In this document: positions 1-8,733 of the stretch, piece by piece | Position numbering within the stretch: position 1 is the first letter of the stretch | Layout: each line of letters starts with the position of its first letter | Source of the DNA: an uncultured Polaromonas sp. | GTDB taxonomy: Bacteria; Pseudomonadota; Gammaproteobacteria; Burkholderiales; Burkholderiaceae | Reading direction: 5' to 3' | Length of the DNA stretch: 40,287 nucleotides | Assembly (NCBI GenBank): GCA_946479075.1 | Contig: CAMLDT010000005.1 | Coordinates: 1-40,287, forward strand | Program-made: the position numbers and the translations under genes | Notes under the pieces: generated by a model | What the model saw: the letters and a program-made list of their open reading frames with translations, nothing else | Databases searched by the model: none | Told to the model about the DNA's origin: nothing

Positions 1-1
1 C

Positions 2-757
2 GGCAAGCGCAGCGGCTCGCTGTCGCTGGTGCTGGACCAGATCGGCTTTCGCGTCACCCTTCTGGAGGGCGGCTACAAGGCCTTTCGCAGCGCCGTGCTG
101 GCCCAGCTGCCCGGGCTGGCCGAGCGGCTGCAGTACCGCGTCGTGTGCGGACCCACGGGCTCGGGCAAGACGCGCCTGCTGCACGCGCTGGCCGCCGAGG
201 GCGCGCAGGTGCTGGACCTGGAAGGCCTGGCGAATCACCGCAGCTCGGTGCTGGGCATGATCCCGGGCGTGCCGCAGCCGAGCCAGAAAGCCTTTGACAG
301 CCTGGTGTGGGCGGCGCTGCGCAGCTTCGACCCGGCGCGCCCGGTTTACATCGAAAGCGAAAGCAAGAAGGTCGGCAACGTGGCCGTGCCGGAAGGCCTG
401 ATTGCCGCCATGCGCGCCAGCCCCTGCCTGCGGCTGGAACTGGCCGAGGACGAACGCGTCGCCCTGCTGCTGGAAGACTACGATTTTTTCGTGAAAGACA
501 CGGCATTTTTCTGCGAACGCCTGGGCGCCCTGACCGAAGCGCGCGGCAAGGAAGTGGTGGCCGGCTGGCAAACGCGGGCGCGCAGCGGCGACGTGGCCTC
601 GGTGGTGCGCGAGCTGCTGCTGCTGCACTACGACCCGGTATACCTGCAGTCGATGCGGCGCAACTTCACGCAGTATGAAACGGCCAAAGTGCTGATCCCG
701 CGTGATCACACGGCCGCCGCCATGCAGGCGCTGGCAGGCAGCCTGCTCGCGACATAA
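2..757 (+). CDS. mnmH: tRNA 2-selenouridine synthase, C-terminal part (5' end outside window)
   Basis: The reading frame is already open at base 2 and the first residues (GKRSGSLSLVLDQIG) continue a rhodanese-like domain, so the gene starts before the window. MnmH (SelU/YbbB) converts 2-thiouridine at the wobble position of some tRNAs to 2-selenouridine using selenophosphate. What is visible is the end of the rhodanese domain followed by the P-loop domain with a clear Walker A motif (GPTGSGKT, about residue 50 of the visible part) and the family stretch GMIPGVPQPSQKAFD, then IESESKKVG. The catalytic rhodanese cysteine lies upstream and cannot be checked. The gene ends with TAA and is followed by a plus-strand hairpin and T-run supplied by a dispersed repeat. 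It is convergent with the small lysine-rich gene. Identification is firm; completeness at the 5' end is unknown. Confidence 0.93.
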   Translation, partial: GKRSGSLSLVLDQIGFRVTLLEGGYKAFRSAVLAQLPGLAERLQYRVVCGPTGSGKTRLLHALAAEGAQVLDLEGLANHRSSVLGMIPGVPQPSQKAFDSLVWAALRSFDPARPVYIESESKKVGNVAVPEGLIAAMRASPCLRLELAEDERVALLLEDYDFFVKDTAFFCERLGALTEARGKEVVAGWQTRARSGDVASVVRELLLLHYDPVYLQSMRRNFTQYETAKVLIPRDHTAAAMQALAGSLLAT

Positions 758-786
758 AAAGCCGCACAGATCGGCGCCCATGAAAA

Positions 787-823
787 AGGCTCCGGGGGAC
801 AAATAACTGTCCCGGCGGAGCCT
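787..823 (-). terminator. Intrinsic terminator for the lysine-rich gene / metC unit
   Basis: Read on the minus strand, an 8-bp stem (AGGCTCCG with CGGAGCCT) continues into a 5-bp GGGAC/GTCCC stem after a small bulge and is followed directly by TTTTTC. It lies about 100 bases beyond the stop codon of the minus-strand gene at 924-1097, the position expected for the end of a metC transcript. Confidence 0.75.
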
Positions 824-838
824 GGGGGGCGGCGGTTT

Positions 839-903
839 GCTATCAAAAGTCTAGCTGCCTGCGCCCGTTGCATAAGGGCTGGAGCCCTTTTTCATTCAAA
901 AAC
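839..903 (+). repeat. Dispersed repeat family 1, copy A
   Basis: The core reads gctatcaaa, five variable bases, then agctgcctgcgcccg and aagggctggagccctt. It lines up with four other copies in the window (4846, 14253, 22916 and 38324), all in the same orientation. This copy fills the space between the convergent mnmH and lysine-rich genes and carries a hairpin with a T-run. I recall such elements as common between genes in Comamonadaceae; the boundaries are approximate. Confidence 0.7.
874..892 (+). terminator. Intrinsic terminator for mnmH, inside a dispersed repeat
   Basis: On the plus strand AAGGGC pairs with GCCCTT around the four-base loop TGGA, and the stem runs into TTTTT. It lies about 117 bases after the mnmH stop. 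The hairpin is part of repeat family 1, so a repeat copy seems to serve as the terminator. Confidence 0.6.
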
Positions 904-923
904 CCAAGTGGGGTCGGCCTCGA

Positions 924-1097
924 TCAGGGCGTCGCGTCGGTGGGCGGCGCACCAGCCTCACCGGGCTGGCCTTCAGGCGTATCGTCATCCGGCAAGTCGG
1001 GTTTGCCTTCAGCCTTGCGCTTGAGTTTTTCCTCTTTTTTCTTCTTTTTGGCCAGCTCTTTCTGGCGTTTTTCGTAGGAGTAATTGGGAGTTGCCAC
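924..1097 (-). CDS. Small lysine-rich conserved hypothetical protein (57 aa)
   Basis: A 57-codon frame starts at GTG (1097-1095) and ends with TGA at 924-926. The protein begins VATPNYSYEKRQKELAKKKK, continues with a highly basic K/E/R helix to about residue 32, then a short acidic, proline-rich tail (DLPDDDTPEGQPG). GAAGAAAG lies about 5 bases before the GTG and could be the ribosome binding site. It is 26 bases downstream of metC on the same strand, so the two are probably co-transcribed, and a strong minus-strand terminator follows. The ATPNYSYEKRQKELAKKKK-type N-terminus resembles small proteins I recall from other Burkholderiales, but no function is known to me. Charge suggests nucleic-acid or ribosome contact; this is only an inference. 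Confidence 0.72.
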   Translation of the reverse strand: MATPNYSYEKRQKELAKKKKKEEKLKRKAEGKPDLPDDDTPEGQPGEAGAPPTDATP

Positions 1098-1123
1098 GGC
1101 GTGCTTTCTTCAGGGGAGATGTT

Positions 1124-2311
1124 CTAACTGTACTGCATCATGGCGAGCGCCTGGGTCAGGTCGGCCTGCAGGTCCGACAGCGCTTCCAGCCCGATGGAAA
1201 AGCGCACCAGCCCGCCTTTGTACGACCAGGCCGTGGTGCGAATCGCAGGCACGTCATAAGGCACACACAGGCTGATCGGCCCGGCCCAGCTGTAGCCGAT
1301 GTTGAACAGCTTGAGGTTGTCGCAAAAGGCGTCCAGCGCGGCCTGGCTGTGGCCCGGCTTGAAAACGGCGCTCATCAGGCAGGCCGCAGCCGTGCAGTCG
1401 CGCTGCCAGGCGGGATGGCCAGGTGAGCCCGGCAGCGCCGGGTGAAACACGGCCTCCACCTGCGGCTGCTGCTGCAGCCAGGCGGCCAGCGCGCGTGTGG
1501 TGGCGTCCTGCGCCGCGTAACGCAGGGCGATGCTGTTCAGGCCACGCAGCACCAGCTCGGCGTCGTTGCCGCTGACGCCGTAACCAACCCGCATGTGGCA
1601 AAAGTGGACTAGCTGGTGCAGCGCCTCATCGCGCGTGACCACCGAGCCCATCAGCACATCGGCCCCGCCGCTGGGGTATTTGGTCAGGGCCTGCACCGAG
1701 ATGTCGGCGCCCAGATCAAAGGCATTGAAGGCAATACCTGCGCCCCAGGTGTTGTCCAGCGCCGTGACGATGCCTTGAGGATGCGCGTTAGCGTGCGCCT
1801 TGACGGCTGCGACCAGCGCCGGCAGGTCAGGAAACTCCAGCGTGATCGACCCCGGCGCTTCCAGCCAGACCAGCCGTGTTTTAGCTGTCAGTTTGGCCGC
1901 CAAATCGGCCGGCGACATGGCGTCGTAATATGCAAAGCGCACGCCCCAGCGGGTCAATTCGTTTTCGGCAAAGGCCTTGTTCGGGCCATAGGCGTTGTCG
2001 GGAATCAGCACCTCGTCGCCGGCCTTGAGCAGCGCCATGTCCACCAGTGCCACCGCAGCGAGCCCGCTGGGCACCAGCGTGCAGTATTTGCCGCCTTCCA
2101 GGGTGGCAATGCGTTCTTCCAGCGTGAAGGTGGTCGGCGTGCCATGCAGGCCATAGGTGTAGCCGGTCTTGTGTTTCCAGTCGCGCTGGCGCAGCGCCGC
2201 CACGCTGGGGAAGATGATGGTCGAGGCCTTGTAGGTGCCGGGTTGTACCGAATCAAAGCCGGCGGGCGGCTTGTAGCCGTGGTGGATCAGTTGGGTGGAG
2301 ATATCGCTCAT
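1124..2311 (-). CDS. metC: Cystathionine beta-lyase (PLP-dependent)
   Basis: A 395-residue protein of the Cys/Met-metabolism PLP enzyme family. Cystathionine beta-lyase cleaves cystathionine to homocysteine, pyruvate and ammonia in methionine synthesis. Seen: the N-terminal TQLIHHGY segment, GYTYGLHGTPT, the substrate-side aspartate in ALDNTWG (D186), and the Schiff-base lysine in SVQALTKYPSGG (K211). The VQALTKY context and the overall length fit bacterial MetC better than MetB or MetZ, but these paralogues are hard to separate by eye. The ATG at 2311 has no good Shine-Dalgarno sequence in front of it. The accessory patch begins shortly upstream, so the native promoter may have been shortened or replaced. 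The downstream lysine-rich gene probably shares the transcript. Confidence 0.9.
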   Translation of the reverse strand: MSDISTQLIHHGYKPPAGFDSVQPGTYKASTIIFPSVAALRQRDWKHKTGYTYGLHGTPTTFTLEERIATLEGGKYCTLVPSGLAAVALVDMALLKAGDEVLIPDNAYGPNKAFAENELTRWGVRFAYYDAMSPADLAAKLTAKTRLVWLEAPGSITLEFPDLPALVAAVKAHANAHPQGIVTALDNTWGAGIAFNAFDLGADISVQALTKYPSGGADVLMGSVVTRDEALHQLVHFCHMRVGYGVSGNDAELVLRGLNSIALRYAAQDATTRALAAWLQQQPQVEAVFHPALPGSPGHPAWQRDCTAAACLMSAVFKPGHSQAALDAFCDNLKLFNIGYSWAGPISLCVPYDVPAIRTTAWSYKGGLVRFSIGLEALSDLQADLTQALAMMQYS

Positions 2312-2317
2312 GCAGCC

Positions 2318-2461
2318 ATGTTAACGGCATCAAAGTACCCCGACCTATTGAAGGTTAGCGAGGTCGAATTGCGCGATCTCCTGACATTTCCCGCTAGGGA
2401 TGGTAGAACCGAATACATCGCGTCTAGGGCGGTCGCAGCCATAGCCAACCTCTTGCTTTAA
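2318..2461 (+). other. Possible short ORF or gene remnant (47 codons)
   Basis: An ATG at 2318 opens 47 codons ending in TAA. The translation (MLTASKYPDLLKVSEVELRD and on to SRAVAAIANLLL) looks more protein-like than most chance frames here. It begins only 6 bases from the divergent metC start, leaving no room for a ribosome binding site, so it may be the end of a gene lost on the left. The rest of the 2312-2545 interval holds no clear promoter. I do not recognise the sequence. Confidence 0.15.
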
Positions 2462-2545
2462 ATTTTTTCTCGGATTTGGACTTAGCCATCCAAACAGGTC
2501 ATCGGTAGAGGCTCGGTGTATCCTGCGGAGCACGGAGAGAAGAAC

Positions 2546-4003
2546 ATGAATCAAGCAGACCCTCGGGGGCATTACGCTAGGCTTGGAGTAGCACCAACCG
2601 CACCGGCATCGGTAATTCGAGCGGCCTATCGAGCGCTTGCGATGGAGCAGCATCCGGACAGAGACAAAGATGAGGGCGCTACTAAGCGGTTCCAAGACTT
2701 GCAACGAGCGTTCGATGTACTTTCAGACCCAAAAATGAGGGCTGAGTATGACGCACTGGCTGAGCCAGTAGAGCAAAAAAGGGCGAAGCAAGCCGATCAT
2801 CCGTCAAGAAATCCTGAACGTCCGGCGACCACCACGCCAAAGTACGAGGCAGTGCGCTGCGATACATGCGCGAACATTACTGCTAGTCCCCGCTATCGAG
2901 TGTTTTATAAGGTGTTCGCCTACCTTTTAGGGGCTACTCGCAGACCAGTTCAAGGCATCTATTGCGCGCAGTGCGAAATGAAAGTTGGTGCGAAATGCAC
3001 CGGCATCACCCTTGTTACAGGATGGTGGAGTCTGCACGGCTTCGTCTGGACGCTTGATTCGTTGCGTCAGAACCTGTTTGGCGCGAACGGCTTTGAAGAA
3101 CAAAATGCAAGACTGCCTGCTAAGCAAGCCGCTTACTTCGTATCCACCGGAAACCTGCCTCTCGCCTTGGCCATCGCGCATGAGGCACATGCAACTGCAC
3201 TTCGCTTTCGGGATCCCAACACAAAAGCGTCCGCGATACGCGCCAAACTCGGCTATGCGCAGAACGACCCCCTCAAAGAGCTTCGCGAAAGCCTCGCGGC
3301 GTATATCCGAGCCAACGATGCGGGAGGCGCAGCGCCTAAATTGCGTAACAGAGCCGGTATGTTCAGTTCGGCGTTCCAGGTGCAAGCAGCAATGGTAGGA
3401 GCCTTAGGGACTGCGCTCGCTCTCTGGGGCGTGGTCGAGTACAGAAATGGTGTTGAGGAGGAAAACTATCGGAGGTATCAAGCCGAAGTTGCCCAACAGA
3501 ATGCAGCCGTAGAACAGAAGCGAGCAGCTGCAGCACGACTGGAGGCTGCGGCAGAGGCAGCGGCCGTCGCCAAGCGACAGGCGGTGGCCCTCGCCGCAAA
3601 TCTTCGCCCCCTGCCTGCGAGCGGAGAGTATGGGTCTCTACCGTGGAGGCAATATGGATCAGATAATCAACCACCGTTCAAAGTGATCGCCACTAGCGAC
3701 ACGAACTACCTTATTAAGCTAACTGATTGGACCTCTGACGCGCCAGTTGCTTCTCTGTTTGTACGGGCCGGTGAGGAGGCTCAAATTGGAATTCCGCCAG
3801 GTTCGTATCGTGTCAAGGTCGCGTCCGGGCAAAAGTGGTACGGCGAGGTCCTTCGCTTCGGTCCTGACACCAACTACTCCAAGGTCGAAAGTCCGATGTC
3901 CTTCCGGATTGAGGGTAACCAACTTCTGGGGCGCTCCCTGCAAATGCAGTTGGTGACCCACGGAAATTTGCGTCGCGAGCCTATCAAAGCTGCTGATTTT
4001 TAA
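2546..4003 (+). CDS. J-domain, zinc-ribbon, membrane-anchored protein of unknown function (485 aa)
   Basis: Start ATG 2546 is chosen because GGAGAGAAG lies just before it. Domains in order: an N-terminal J domain (residues 5-70) with the HPD motif at 36-38, which in this family stimulates an Hsp70 ATPase; two cysteine pairs, CDTC (105-108) and CAQC (140-143), likely one zinc ribbon; a conserved-looking GWWSLHGF segment (159-166); an alpha-helical, TPR-like stretch (about 190-258); one membrane segment (about 280-298); an E/Q/A-rich coiled coil (303-350); and a C-terminal beta-rich domain (378-485) with VRAGEEAQIGIPPGSYRVK and WYGEVLRFGPDTNYSK. I recall this C-terminal domain in other uncharacterised bacterial membrane proteins. 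Base composition is visibly lower in G+C than on either side and codon use differs, suggesting transfer. It is the only gene here on the plus strand between minus-strand housekeeping genes. Function unknown; a membrane-tethered Hsp70 co-chaperone is inferred. Confidence 0.85.
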   Translation: MNQADPRGHYARLGVAPTAPASVIRAAYRALAMEQHPDRDKDEGATKRFQDLQRAFDVLSDPKMRAEYDALAEPVEQKRAKQADHPSRNPERPATTTPKYEAVRCDTCANITASPRYRVFYKVFAYLLGATRRPVQGIYCAQCEMKVGAKCTGITLVTGWWSLHGFVWTLDSLRQNLFGANGFEEQNARLPAKQAAYFVSTGNLPLALAIAHEAHATALRFRDPNTKASAIRAKLGYAQNDPLKELRESLAAYIRANDAGGAAPKLRNRAGMFSSAFQVQAAMVGALGTALALWGVVEYRNGVEEENYRRYQAEVAQQNAAVEQKRAAAARLEAAAEAAAVAKRQAVALAANLRPLPASGEYGSLPWRQYGSDNQPPFKVIATSDTNYLIKLTDWTSDAPVASLFVRAGEEAQIGIPPGSYRVKVASGQKWYGEVLRFGPDTNYSKVESPMSFRIEGNQLLGRSLQMQLVTHGNLRREPIKAADF

Positions 4004-4307
4004 GCCACGAGCTACTCCCTTTTTGCACCTCGAAGTGCACTCGAAGTGCCTTTGCCTGTGCGGCGCGCGTTCGCATGGACTCTGGTACAGGAGGCTCAAA
4101 GCCGCGGCCATGTACCGCCACCTATGGTGGTCGCGCTGACTACGGGATTGATGCGATCTGTTGTCGATCCCATTGACCTGGAATCAGTTGACTGGAGCCT
4201 GCTGCTCCAAAGCCGTCTGGGCGGCCTTGGAGGGGCAACATAGACGAAGGTTTTGGTGAGGCGACTGAAGGCGTCCAGAGGGACACGCGGTGCGCGAGTG
4301 CGGGAGC
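4004..4307. other. 304-base interval without a confident gene; possible fragment at 4046-4243
   Basis: On the plus strand a 65-codon frame begins with GTG at 4046 and ends with TAG at 4243. The part PPPMVVALTTGLMRSVVDPI looks protein-like but no ribosome binding site precedes it and I cannot name a family. The start lies in a tandem tcgaagtgc repeat (two copies, two bases apart, near 4031-4050). The rest shows no terminator for the J-domain gene or for the phosphoribosyltransferase. It reads as the right end of the accessory patch. Confidence 0.3.
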
Positions 4308-4832
4308 TTAAATCTTCCACTTCTCCATGAGCTGCGCCGGCCGCAGCGCGTCATACCCTTCGAAGGGCTGATGGATCCACGGATTGGTCGGCAAAAACTC
4401 GACAGAGTAGTCGGGCTGGAAGGTGGAGACGCCCTTGGTCCAGATCACGGCGCTGCGCAGTTCGGTGATGGGCTTGTAGTTGTTGCGCAGCTGGTCGATG
4501 ACGGCGTTGAGCGTGTGGCCGGTATCGGCCAGGTCGTCCACCAGCAACACCCTGCCAGCGATCTCGCCTTGCGGCGTGGTGATGTAGCGCGCGATGTCGA
4601 GCTTGCCCTGCACCTTGCCGGCTTCAGCGCGGTAGGAGCTGGTGGACATGATGGCCAGCGGCTTGTCGAAGATGCGCGAAAGGATGTCGCCGGGGCGCAT
4701 GCCGCCGCGGGCCAGGCACAGTATGGTGTCGAACTCCCAACCGGACTGATAGACCTTGAGCGCGAGCTTTTCGATCAGGCTGTGGTATTCGTCATAACTG
4801 ACGTAAAGGTGTTTGCCGTCTTCGGTCAACAT
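4308..4832 (-). CDS. Phosphoribosyltransferase, xanthine/guanine-type
   Basis: A 174-residue type I phosphoribosyltransferase, which transfers the ribose phosphate of PRPP to a base, here probably a purine in salvage. The PRPP loop is clear (VLLVDDLADTGHTL, about residues 95-108, with the DD pair), as is the upstream LARGGMRPGDILS loop. The C-terminal NPWIHQPFEG is like Gpt-type enzymes. It follows purA by 79 bases on the same strand, a frequent pairing in betaproteobacteria that supports a purine substrate. The start ATG is preceded by CAGGAG at good spacing. Substrate (hypoxanthine, guanine or xanthine) cannot be decided from sequence alone. The gap to purA carries repeat copy B. Confidence 0.85.
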   Translation of the reverse strand: MLTEDGKHLYVSYDEYHSLIEKLALKVYQSGWEFDTILCLARGGMRPGDILSRIFDKPLAIMSTSSYRAEAGKVQGKLDIARYITTPQGEIAGRVLLVDDLADTGHTLNAVIDQLRNNYKPITELRSAVIWTKGVSTFQPDYSVEFLPTNPWIHQPFEGYDALRPAQLMEKWKI

Positions 4833-4845
4833 GGGAATACTCCTG

Positions 4846-4900
4846 ATTTGATAGCTGGTGACGCCCGCCCGACAAGGGCTAGAGGCCGATTTGACTTCGA
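4846..4900 (+). repeat. Dispersed repeat family 1, copy B
   Basis: It contains atttgatagctg, gacgcccg and gacaagggctagaggccgat, matching copies A and D in order and spacing. It occupies nearly all of the gap between purA and the phosphoribosyltransferase gene. Confidence 0.65.
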
Positions 4901-4911
4901 AGTTCGGAAGC

Positions 4912-6258
<1,347 letters not shown>

Positions 6259-6299
6259 TTACTCGTTAAGAATGGATGGGAAATGCGCACGCGCGGCGT

Positions 6300-7514
6300 T
6301 CAAGCCTGGGGCTTGGCCAGCAGCCGAACCTGCCATTGGCCGGCCAGGTTGACCAGCTCGCGGTCGCAATCGAATTCGTCGACTTCATGTTCATGGCCGG
6401 GCAGCACGCAAGCCACCGTCTCGCCGCCGGCACGCAATTTGGCAATGGCCGCGCGCAAGCCGGCATCCTCGCCCCAGGGCGCACGAATTGCCGGGCGCAA
6501 GGGCTTGGGCCGCAGCACGCTGACCAGTTCCTTCAGGTCCAGGCTGAAGCCAGCTGCCGGACGGTTGCGCCCGAACACCGCGCCGACCTCGTCGTAACGC
6601 CCGCCACGCACCAGCTCCGCGCCCTGCCCGTCATCGCGCTGGCCATGGCCGTAAATGGCAAACCGGGTGCCGCTGTAATAGGCGTAACCACGCAGGTCCG
6701 CCAGGTCAAACGAGATGCTGACCGGGCCGGCCAGGGCCTGCACCTGAGTGGCCAGCCAGCGCAGATTTTCCAGGGCCTTGAGCGCCTCCGGCACCGCCTT
6801 GAAAACCTTGCTGGCCTCGGTAAGCACCTGGTCATCGCCATAAAGCTGTAACAGCGCCAACAGGCCCTCGCGCGCCGCGGCGGGCAACTCGCCATTGAGA
6901 CTGGCGGCCAGGCTGGCAAGCTCGCTGGCGTCCTTGGCCGCCAAGGCCGCATGAATGCGCGCCAGCATGGCGGGGCTGACCCGGGCGCCGGCCAGCAAGC
7001 TGCTGACGATGCGCACATCGGCCATGTCCACCGACAACTGCGTTACGCCTGCGGCCTTCAGGCCTTCGAGCGCCAGCAACTGGGCCTCCAGGTCGGCCTC
7101 CAGGCCGGCGTGACCGTAAATTTCAGCACCAAACTGCAGCGGTTCGCGGGTGGCGTGCGGGCGGTCAGCGCGGGTATGCAGCACCGGGCCGCAGTAACAC
7201 AGGCGGGCCACACCCTGGCGGTTCAGCAAATGGGCGTCGATGCGGGCGACCTGTGGCGTGGTGTCGGCGCGCAGGCCCAGGGTGCGGCCGGACAACTGGT
7301 CCACCAGCTTGAAGGTCTGCAGGTCCAGTGCTTCACCGGTACCGGTGAGCAGGGATTCCAGGTGTTCGAGCAGTGGCGGCTGCACCAGCTCGTAACCGTA
7401 GCTGCGGGCGGTGTCGAGGAACAACCGGCGCAGTTCCTCGATGTGGCGCGCCTCGGAGGGCAAGACATCGGCAATTTGATCCGGCAATTGCCATGATGAC
7501 GACCAGGCGGGCAT
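6300..7514 (-). CDS. hisZ: ATP phosphoribosyltransferase regulatory subunit
   Basis: About 404 residues. HisZ resembles the catalytic core of histidyl-tRNA synthetase but does not charge tRNA; it joins a short HisG to form the hetero-octameric first enzyme of histidine synthesis. Seen: the N-terminal [34 protein letters not shown] (motif 2 region of the aaRS fold), [12 protein letters not shown], and [13 protein letters not shown] near where HisS has its HisA motif. ATG at 7514 is chosen because the synthetase-like domain begins a few residues later and the upstream extension of the frame looks like non-coding sequence. The true hisS is a separate gene at 15101-16414. A hairpin (GCCTTCGCAAGGC) lies in the 116-base gap on the upstream side. 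Confidence 0.92.
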   Translation of the reverse strand: MPAWSSSWQLPDQIADVLPSEARHIEELRRLFLDTARSYGYELVQPPLLEHLESLLTGTGEALDLQTFKLVDQLSGRTLGLRADTTPQVARIDAHLLNRQGVARLCYCGPVLHTRADRPHATREPLQFGAEIYGHAGLEADLEAQLLALEGLKAAGVTQLSVDMADVRIVSSLLAGARVSPAMLARIHAALAAKDASELASLAASLNGELPAAAREGLLALLQLYGDDQVLTEASKVFKAVPEALKALENLRWLATQVQALAGPVSISFDLADLRGYAYYSGTRFAIYGHGQRDDGQGAELVRGGRYDEVGAVFGRNRPAAGFSLDLKELVSVLRPKPLRPAIRAPWGEDAGLRAAIAKLRAGGETVACVLPGHEHEVDEFDCDRELVNLAGQWQVRLLAKPQA

Positions 7515-7630
7515 GTATTTATCGTGCGCTGTTAAAAACAGGATTTTACCGGGCTTGACGCGGGTTTTCGTCCGACCGTCTGCCGGATCCGCCTTGCGAA
7601 GGCAAATAGCTGGAAGGTGAAAGGTGGTCG

Positions 7631-7819
7631 CTAGAGCAGAAACGCCAGCCAGAGCAGGCCGGCAAGGACACTGCACAGGCCGAAAAACCGGATCTGGCCG
7701 TCGCTCATGGCGAGGAGTTGCTCAAACACCCGGCGCCAACTGCCCGGCGACAGAAAGGGCAGCAAGCCTTCGAGGACGAGCAGGCAGGCCAGCGCCAGCC
7801 AGAGCGTGCTGCTGTCCAG
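7631..7819 (-). CDS. DUF2065 family small inner-membrane protein (CTG start)
   Basis: A 62-codon frame missed by ATG/GTG/TTG searches. Translation from CTG at 7819-7817 gives (M)[20 protein letters not shown], then [29 protein letters not shown] and a second hydrophobic segment. This matches the DUF2065 (YjeT-like) layout of two membrane helices around a short cytoplasmic GQIRFFG loop. The frame is closed by TGA upstream inside hflC, and between that stop and the CTG there is no ATG, GTG or TTG. The sequence AAGAAG at the end of hflC sits 7 bases before the CTG and can serve as ribosome binding site. The gap to the hflC stop is 5 bases, and the gene normally follows hflC in this gene order. 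Function unknown. Confidence 0.8.
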   Translation of the reverse strand: MDSSTLWLALACLLVLEGLLPFLSPGSWRRVFEQLLAMSDGQIRFFGLCSVLAGLLWLAFLL

Positions 7820-7824
7820 AAAAT

Positions 7825-8721
7825 TTACTTCTTGGGTGCGGAACCAGCGCCGGAACCGCGCATGGCCTTGAAGAACTCGGACGATGGATCAACCACCATC
7901 ACGTCGCTCTTCTTCGCGAAGCTGGCCTTGTAAGCGTCCAGGCTGCGGTAGAACTGGGCAAACTGCGGATCCCGCCCAAAAGCGTCGTTGTAGACGGAAG
8001 CGGCCTGGGCATCGCCCTCGCCCTTGATCTTCTGGGCATCGCGGTAGGCGTTGGCAATCGTGACCTCGCGCTGGCGGTCCGCATCGGCGCGAATTTTTTC
8101 GCCTTCGGCCGCGCCGGTGGAGCGCAGCTCATTGGCCACGCGTTTGCGCTCGGCTTCCATCCGCCGGTACACCGACTCGGTGATGGCTTCGACGTAGTCC
8201 ACACGCGTGATGCGAACGTCAACCACATCCACCCCCCAGGGCTTGGCGCCACGCACCGCCTGCAGGACTTCGGCCTTGACGTCGGCCATCAGTGCTTCCC
8301 GCTTGAGCGACAACAAATCCTTGACCGTGCGTTTGTTGATTTCTTCCTGAAAGGCATTGCGCACCACGCGGTTGAGCTGGTTGGCCCCTGCCCGCTCGTC
8401 CAGCCCGACATTGCGGATGTATTCCGATGGGTCGGTAATGCGCCAGCGCACATACCAGTCGATCACCACGCGCTGCTTCTCGGCGGTCAGCATCGGCTCG
8501 GCATCGGTACTGTCCAGCGTGAGCAGGCGCTTGTCGATGTACGAGACATTCTGGAAAGGCGGCGGCAGCTTGAAGTTCAGGCCGGGCTCGGTGATGACTT
8601 CCTTGATCTGCCCGAGCGCGTAAATCACGCCGAACTGGCGCTGATCAACAACAAACAGCATGGAACTGGCCAGTGCAAGCAGCACCAGCAGGGATGAGGC
8701 GATAAATCCAACTCTGTTCAC
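7825..8721 (-). CDS. hflC: HflC, SPFH-domain modulator of FtsH protease
   Basis: A 298-residue protein with one N-terminal membrane anchor (about residues 5-25) followed by an SPFH/band 7 domain (QRQFGVIYALGQIKEVITEP) and a long C-terminal helical part rich in A/E/R (about 190-240). HflK and HflC form a large periplasm-facing cage around the membrane protease FtsH and limit its access to membrane substrates. The gene follows hflK by 12 bases and is followed after 5 bases by the DUF2065 gene. The C-terminus is GSGAGSAPKK, as expected for a free tail. Confidence 0.95.
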   Translation of the reverse strand: MNRVGFIASSLLVLLALASSMLFVVDQRQFGVIYALGQIKEVITEPGLNFKLPPPFQNVSYIDKRLLTLDSTDAEPMLTAEKQRVVIDWYVRWRITDPSEYIRNVGLDERAGANQLNRVVRNAFQEEINKRTVKDLLSLKREALMADVKAEVLQAVRGAKPWGVDVVDVRITRVDYVEAITESVYRRMEAERKRVANELRSTGAAEGEKIRADADRQREVTIANAYRDAQKIKGEGDAQAASVYNDAFGRDPQFAQFYRSLDAYKASFAKKSDVMVVDPSSEFFKAMRGSGAGSAPKK

Positions 8722-8733
8722 GATCTTGTCCTC

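Noticed and set aside
2312..2545. SAM or other methionine riboswitch in front of metC
   Set aside because: No conserved riboswitch core or antiterminator pair could be found in the leader.
6300..7676. Second histidyl-tRNA synthetase with a longer N-terminus
   Set aside because: It lacks HisS catalytic motifs, matches HisZ, and the sequence before 7514 is not conserved coding sequence.
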